Origin: Antedon mediterranea
Lineage: Eukaryota; Echinodermata; Crinoidea; Comatulida; Antedonidae
Assembly: GCF_964355755.1 (NCBI RefSeq)
Contig: NC_092680.1
Location: 6,861,001 to 6,925,000, forward strand
DNA length: 64,000 bases
Reading direction: 5' to 3'
In this document: in pieces, positions 60,870 to 64,000 of the stretch
How positions within the stretch are numbered: position 1 is the first letter of the stretch
Layout: each line of letters begins with the position of its first letter
Notes under the pieces: generated by a model
Seen by the model: only the letters and a program-made list of their open reading frames with translations
Told to the model about the DNA's origin: nothing
The model's database searches: none
Position numbers and translations under genes: made by a program

Positions 60870-63190
60870 ATAATATTACTGATTTCTTATTTATACACAT
60901 TTTTCTATACCTACTACTGTAATTACTATGTTTTAAACCTACTGTATGTTTTTCTTCAACACTTATTGTAGGTGTATTTTACGTGAAAATGACACAATAC
61001 ATGGTTTGCTCTTCTAATTGTTATCATTAGAGGATGTGATGTAGAGATTATTGATCAAATATATTCTGTAGCGAACACATCTTTTGAAAAGTTTTCATCA
61101 ATTTGTACCTGGAATTACTTTGGGAATTAATTACGGTACTTATGTTTGATTCATTATTTCCTGGTCAGTACTTTAATGATGAAAATGTGAGTTGAATGTA
61201 TGGTTTGTTAATTGTTCTATACTACTATATCCTATTTGATTTGATTTTTGTATCATGTGTGATTGGAATATTTATTCCATCTTTTATTTCGGAATCTCTG
61301 GTCCATGGAAAGTAAAATTACATAAATAAAAATAAATAAGACTGTACTACTACTACTGTACTACTCATCTCAGGATGGCATTCCATGGAGAGCATCTTTG
61401 ACTTGATAAGACGTTGCCTATAATCATTGAGACTAAAACATTTTCACTTGTATTGAGTCTACACATCATGCCATATATCGATTTTCTTAACAATTCATAA
61501 AAAGAAGGAATTCTACATTATCCTGTTCCATTTCAACAGAAGCATTTTTGTGAAAATTGTTGTGCATGACATGAAGGCAAATAAATGTACCTTAGTGTAC
61601 CTGAAGCTATAGAATGCGCTATCTACAGTCTGGTCTGCTCCGCAGCAAAAATCATAGAACCATCTTTTCGCCTTCAACATTTGAGGTAGAATAGTGAATT
61701 GTCAATCTTTTAAACCCATTCAACACATTGTGTAGACCTATACTGTTTTTATCTTATGACACTGTATCTTTGACAAAAATTGGAAGAGGTGTTGAGGCAA
61801 ATTCTATGATACACTGTCACATGTAACCTGTATTATGTCATGGTTTAGGCTTATGACCTATGATACAGTTGTCACACATGAAAGACATGTTATTTTGTAT
61901 ATAATTTGCCAATGCACAAACTATAGATACAGTAGTCTGATATTAAATTCATGAATTACCTTTCCATCTAATTGATGTAAAAAATGTCTTACTCGGCTGT
62001 ATATATACAAATGTATATAGATCTATGATTTAAATTATTACTAATGCATGATACCACATTGATTTACAGGTATTGACATTATGTTTTGCATTAATGATAA
62101 ATTTTGATTGAACGGTTTTTTTTTACACTGTCCATAAATTTGACATTGGCCAAATGAATTAAATTAATCTATCTCTAAAGTAGCAGACTTATGGCTGTGA
62201 AATATTCCAATTTTAATGTGTCTATATCAATTATAAACAGAAAATTTTAAAACTTACTAAATATGCAATATTTTATCTACAAATTAGCTTTGTATTTAAT
62301 ATATTATTCCGTCTAAATCCACTTGTATTAAATGCTTTTCATACTTGATCTGTCTATCATTTTTTGACATAATAACGTCTTCTGGCAAATTGGCAAGTAG
62401 TATAATGTAATCTACGGTGCTGTGGTTCGCTTATATGCAGCCGCATGCATATGAATTTGACAATCGGCTCCTGCAATAGTCTAGTTAAATCAAAACTAAT
62501 TTATTTGAACCAAGCAGTAACATATTGGTATGCCGTTTGTAATATTTTTCAAGTTTAAACATTAAGTATATTTACACCAAGAACATTCCTTTCTCATAAA
62601 ATTAAACAAATTGATCTGCTGTGTTTGAAGAGGAATAATTTTGAAGGATATTTTTATCGCATTTGGTGAATGGAGAGAAATCTGGGTTGTTGTTTTTCCT
62701 GATTTCTCTTTGGTTAAGGTATATTATTATTTTTATATCATTTTATAATCATAATTGATTTTAATGTGTGTATTTATACTACTGTTGGAACATATTGATT
62801 TAATTTCAATTTTTATCTTAGTTGTTGCATCAGGGAAGAGTTAACTCTTCCCTGGTTGCATTAACATGTTGTCCAGCCTCTGTTGTGTACAGTTAACTTG
62901 AAAGTCATTAGATTAGATTAAATTTTAAATTCCTATATTACTGTACATTGAAATTCCTCATCAAACTATTTCCAACTTTAAGCATTGGTGGCGCTATTCA
63001 TTATTTTCTTATAATCAGAAAACCAGTCATTGAACATATGATTCACCATAAAGAATATTTAATATTATATTTTATTTATTGTTTTAAATTAGAACATGAT
63101 GAGGGAGTGGTCCCTAAATAAGGAATCGTCATTAAAACTAGGGAATTAATTCTTTATCTGAAATTTTTTTAATCAAACAAAAAATTGGTT
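60870..63190. other. no gene recognised
   Basis: T-rich plus strand. An acceptor-like site at 61374 (TACTACTCATCTCAG) leads into a short frame with no motif. Confidence 0.45.
62831..62854. repeat. perfect 24-bp palindrome
   Basis: CAGGGAAGAGTT is followed directly by its reverse complement, with no loop and no mismatch. Confidence 0.97.
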
Positions 63191-63194
63191 GGTA

Positions 63195-63475
63195 ATGTTG
63201 TATCATTCATTCATTAATGGAAAATTAATTCTATTTATTGTCATTTGCATATAAAATTTCCATAGAAAAAATTTAAAATTATATTTGTTCTGAGATATAC
63301 AAAAACAGATAAATAAAAAACAATTACAAAGTGTCACACACTTTCGTACGGTATACTGACAAGCATTCGGTGTCTAAAAAGCAAAATAAATGCTGTTACG
63401 AAACCTATTTGTTTGTACGAGAGATGATGGACTGGTGACGTCTGCCGACGTAACACCTCAAATACATTATACATA
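63195..63475. repeat. diverged dispersed repeat, right copy
   Basis: Partner of 22-262: ATCATTCATTCATTAA, TCATTTGCATATAAA, then ACGAAACCTATTTG, GTACGAGAGATGATGG and GTCTGCCGACGTAACACCTC. Same orientation as the left copy. Confidence 0.45.
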
Positions 63476-63479
63476 GGAT

Positions 63480-64000
63480 GATGTATCCAGTACAAATAAA
63501 AAAAATGTTCTTTTAATTTAAATATACATTTTATTTTCTGTATAATGTTGTCTGTTATTACAACATTATTGTACTTATACTTTTATTATTTTTTTATTCA
63601 CTACAATAAATATTGTTTTGAGAAACATTAATATCCACAGCAGCTGTACTTACAATTTCAATTTCTAAATGTTTTTCCAGAAATCATAAGAATGATTATT
63701 TTTCCTGTTGTAAACATACAGATTAAACAGTAGGTACTAGTGTTTTTTGGGGGTTTTTTTTAGATGAAAATTATCTCTTATACAAATGTTGTGTTACATT
63801 TGCACAATTTCAATCTATCTACAAATGTTATTTTGAATCTTGTTAATTCTTATTTAAATGTGTACTTTTTAAGTAATATTTTTATCATTCTGTGGTATAA
63901 TAAATGTAGGATGTGAGCCCTCTATCATCATCTATCAAGATAGAATAAGCGATTGTCTGTCTTTCTCTATATAAAACATTCAAGAAGCTCCTTTGACATT
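63480..64000. other. no gene recognised
   Basis: T-rich plus strand to the end of the window; nothing supported. Confidence 0.5.

Overview
This window is AT-rich animal DNA, roughly two-thirds A+T by eye. It has short exons with canonical GT-AG introns, many tRNA-derived SINEs, non-LTR retrotransposon tails, MITEs and minisatellites. The gene families and the scattered TAGGCCTA palindrome fit a marine deuterostome invertebrate, most likely an echinoderm or relative. That assignment is an inference; no single sequence proves it. Nothing bacterial or viral was seen.

Only two protein-coding genes are clear. At the left edge (602-4075, + strand) six exons with consistent phases encode the C-terminal 203 residues of a DEG/ENaC sodium channel; its 5' part lies outside the window. 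Convergent to it (10037-11257, - strand) is a complete single-exon coding sequence for a 406-residue class A peptide GPCR of the vasopressin/GnRH/corazonin/NPS-type group. A strong 3' splice site 47 bases upstream of the start codon shows that the gene has at least one upstream 5'UTR exon. A TATA-driven candidate exon with a consensus donor lies about 20 kb away at 31190-31423. Two short candidate exons (44628-44686 and 59036-59092, + strand) look like pieces of a P-loop small GTPase and are tentative.

The rest is accessory DNA. 11.5-12.9 kb holds a foldback element with 14-bp tandem repeats in its arms, abutting a half copy of itself; 12.9-15.2 kb is an old tandem duplication. 19.5-26.1 kb has a degenerate minisatellite carrying AGGTCA-like motifs and several MITEs. 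26.9-27.5, 37.1-37.8 and 41.3-41.5 kb are decayed LINE 3' ends. 33.1-33.2 kb has a perfect 65-nt palindrome. 34.8-35.8 kb is a head-to-tail duplicated unit carrying a type I hammerhead ribozyme with every core residue intact and an extremely short helix III, as in Penelope-like elements and retrozymes. 41.8-42.0 kb is a 10 x 20 bp minisatellite. 46.2-47.5 and 55.2-56.9 kb are two non-autonomous DNA transposons with clear terminal inverted repeats. SINEs are scattered through 30-61 kb, including a family with one tRNA-like head and different tails.

The most interesting signals are the hammerhead tandem unit, the foldback element, the perfect palindrome pair, the tail-swapped SINE family and the possible GTPase exons. 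All coordinates and pairings were read by eye. Family names for transposons rest on ends, target duplications and short protein motifs, not on database searches.
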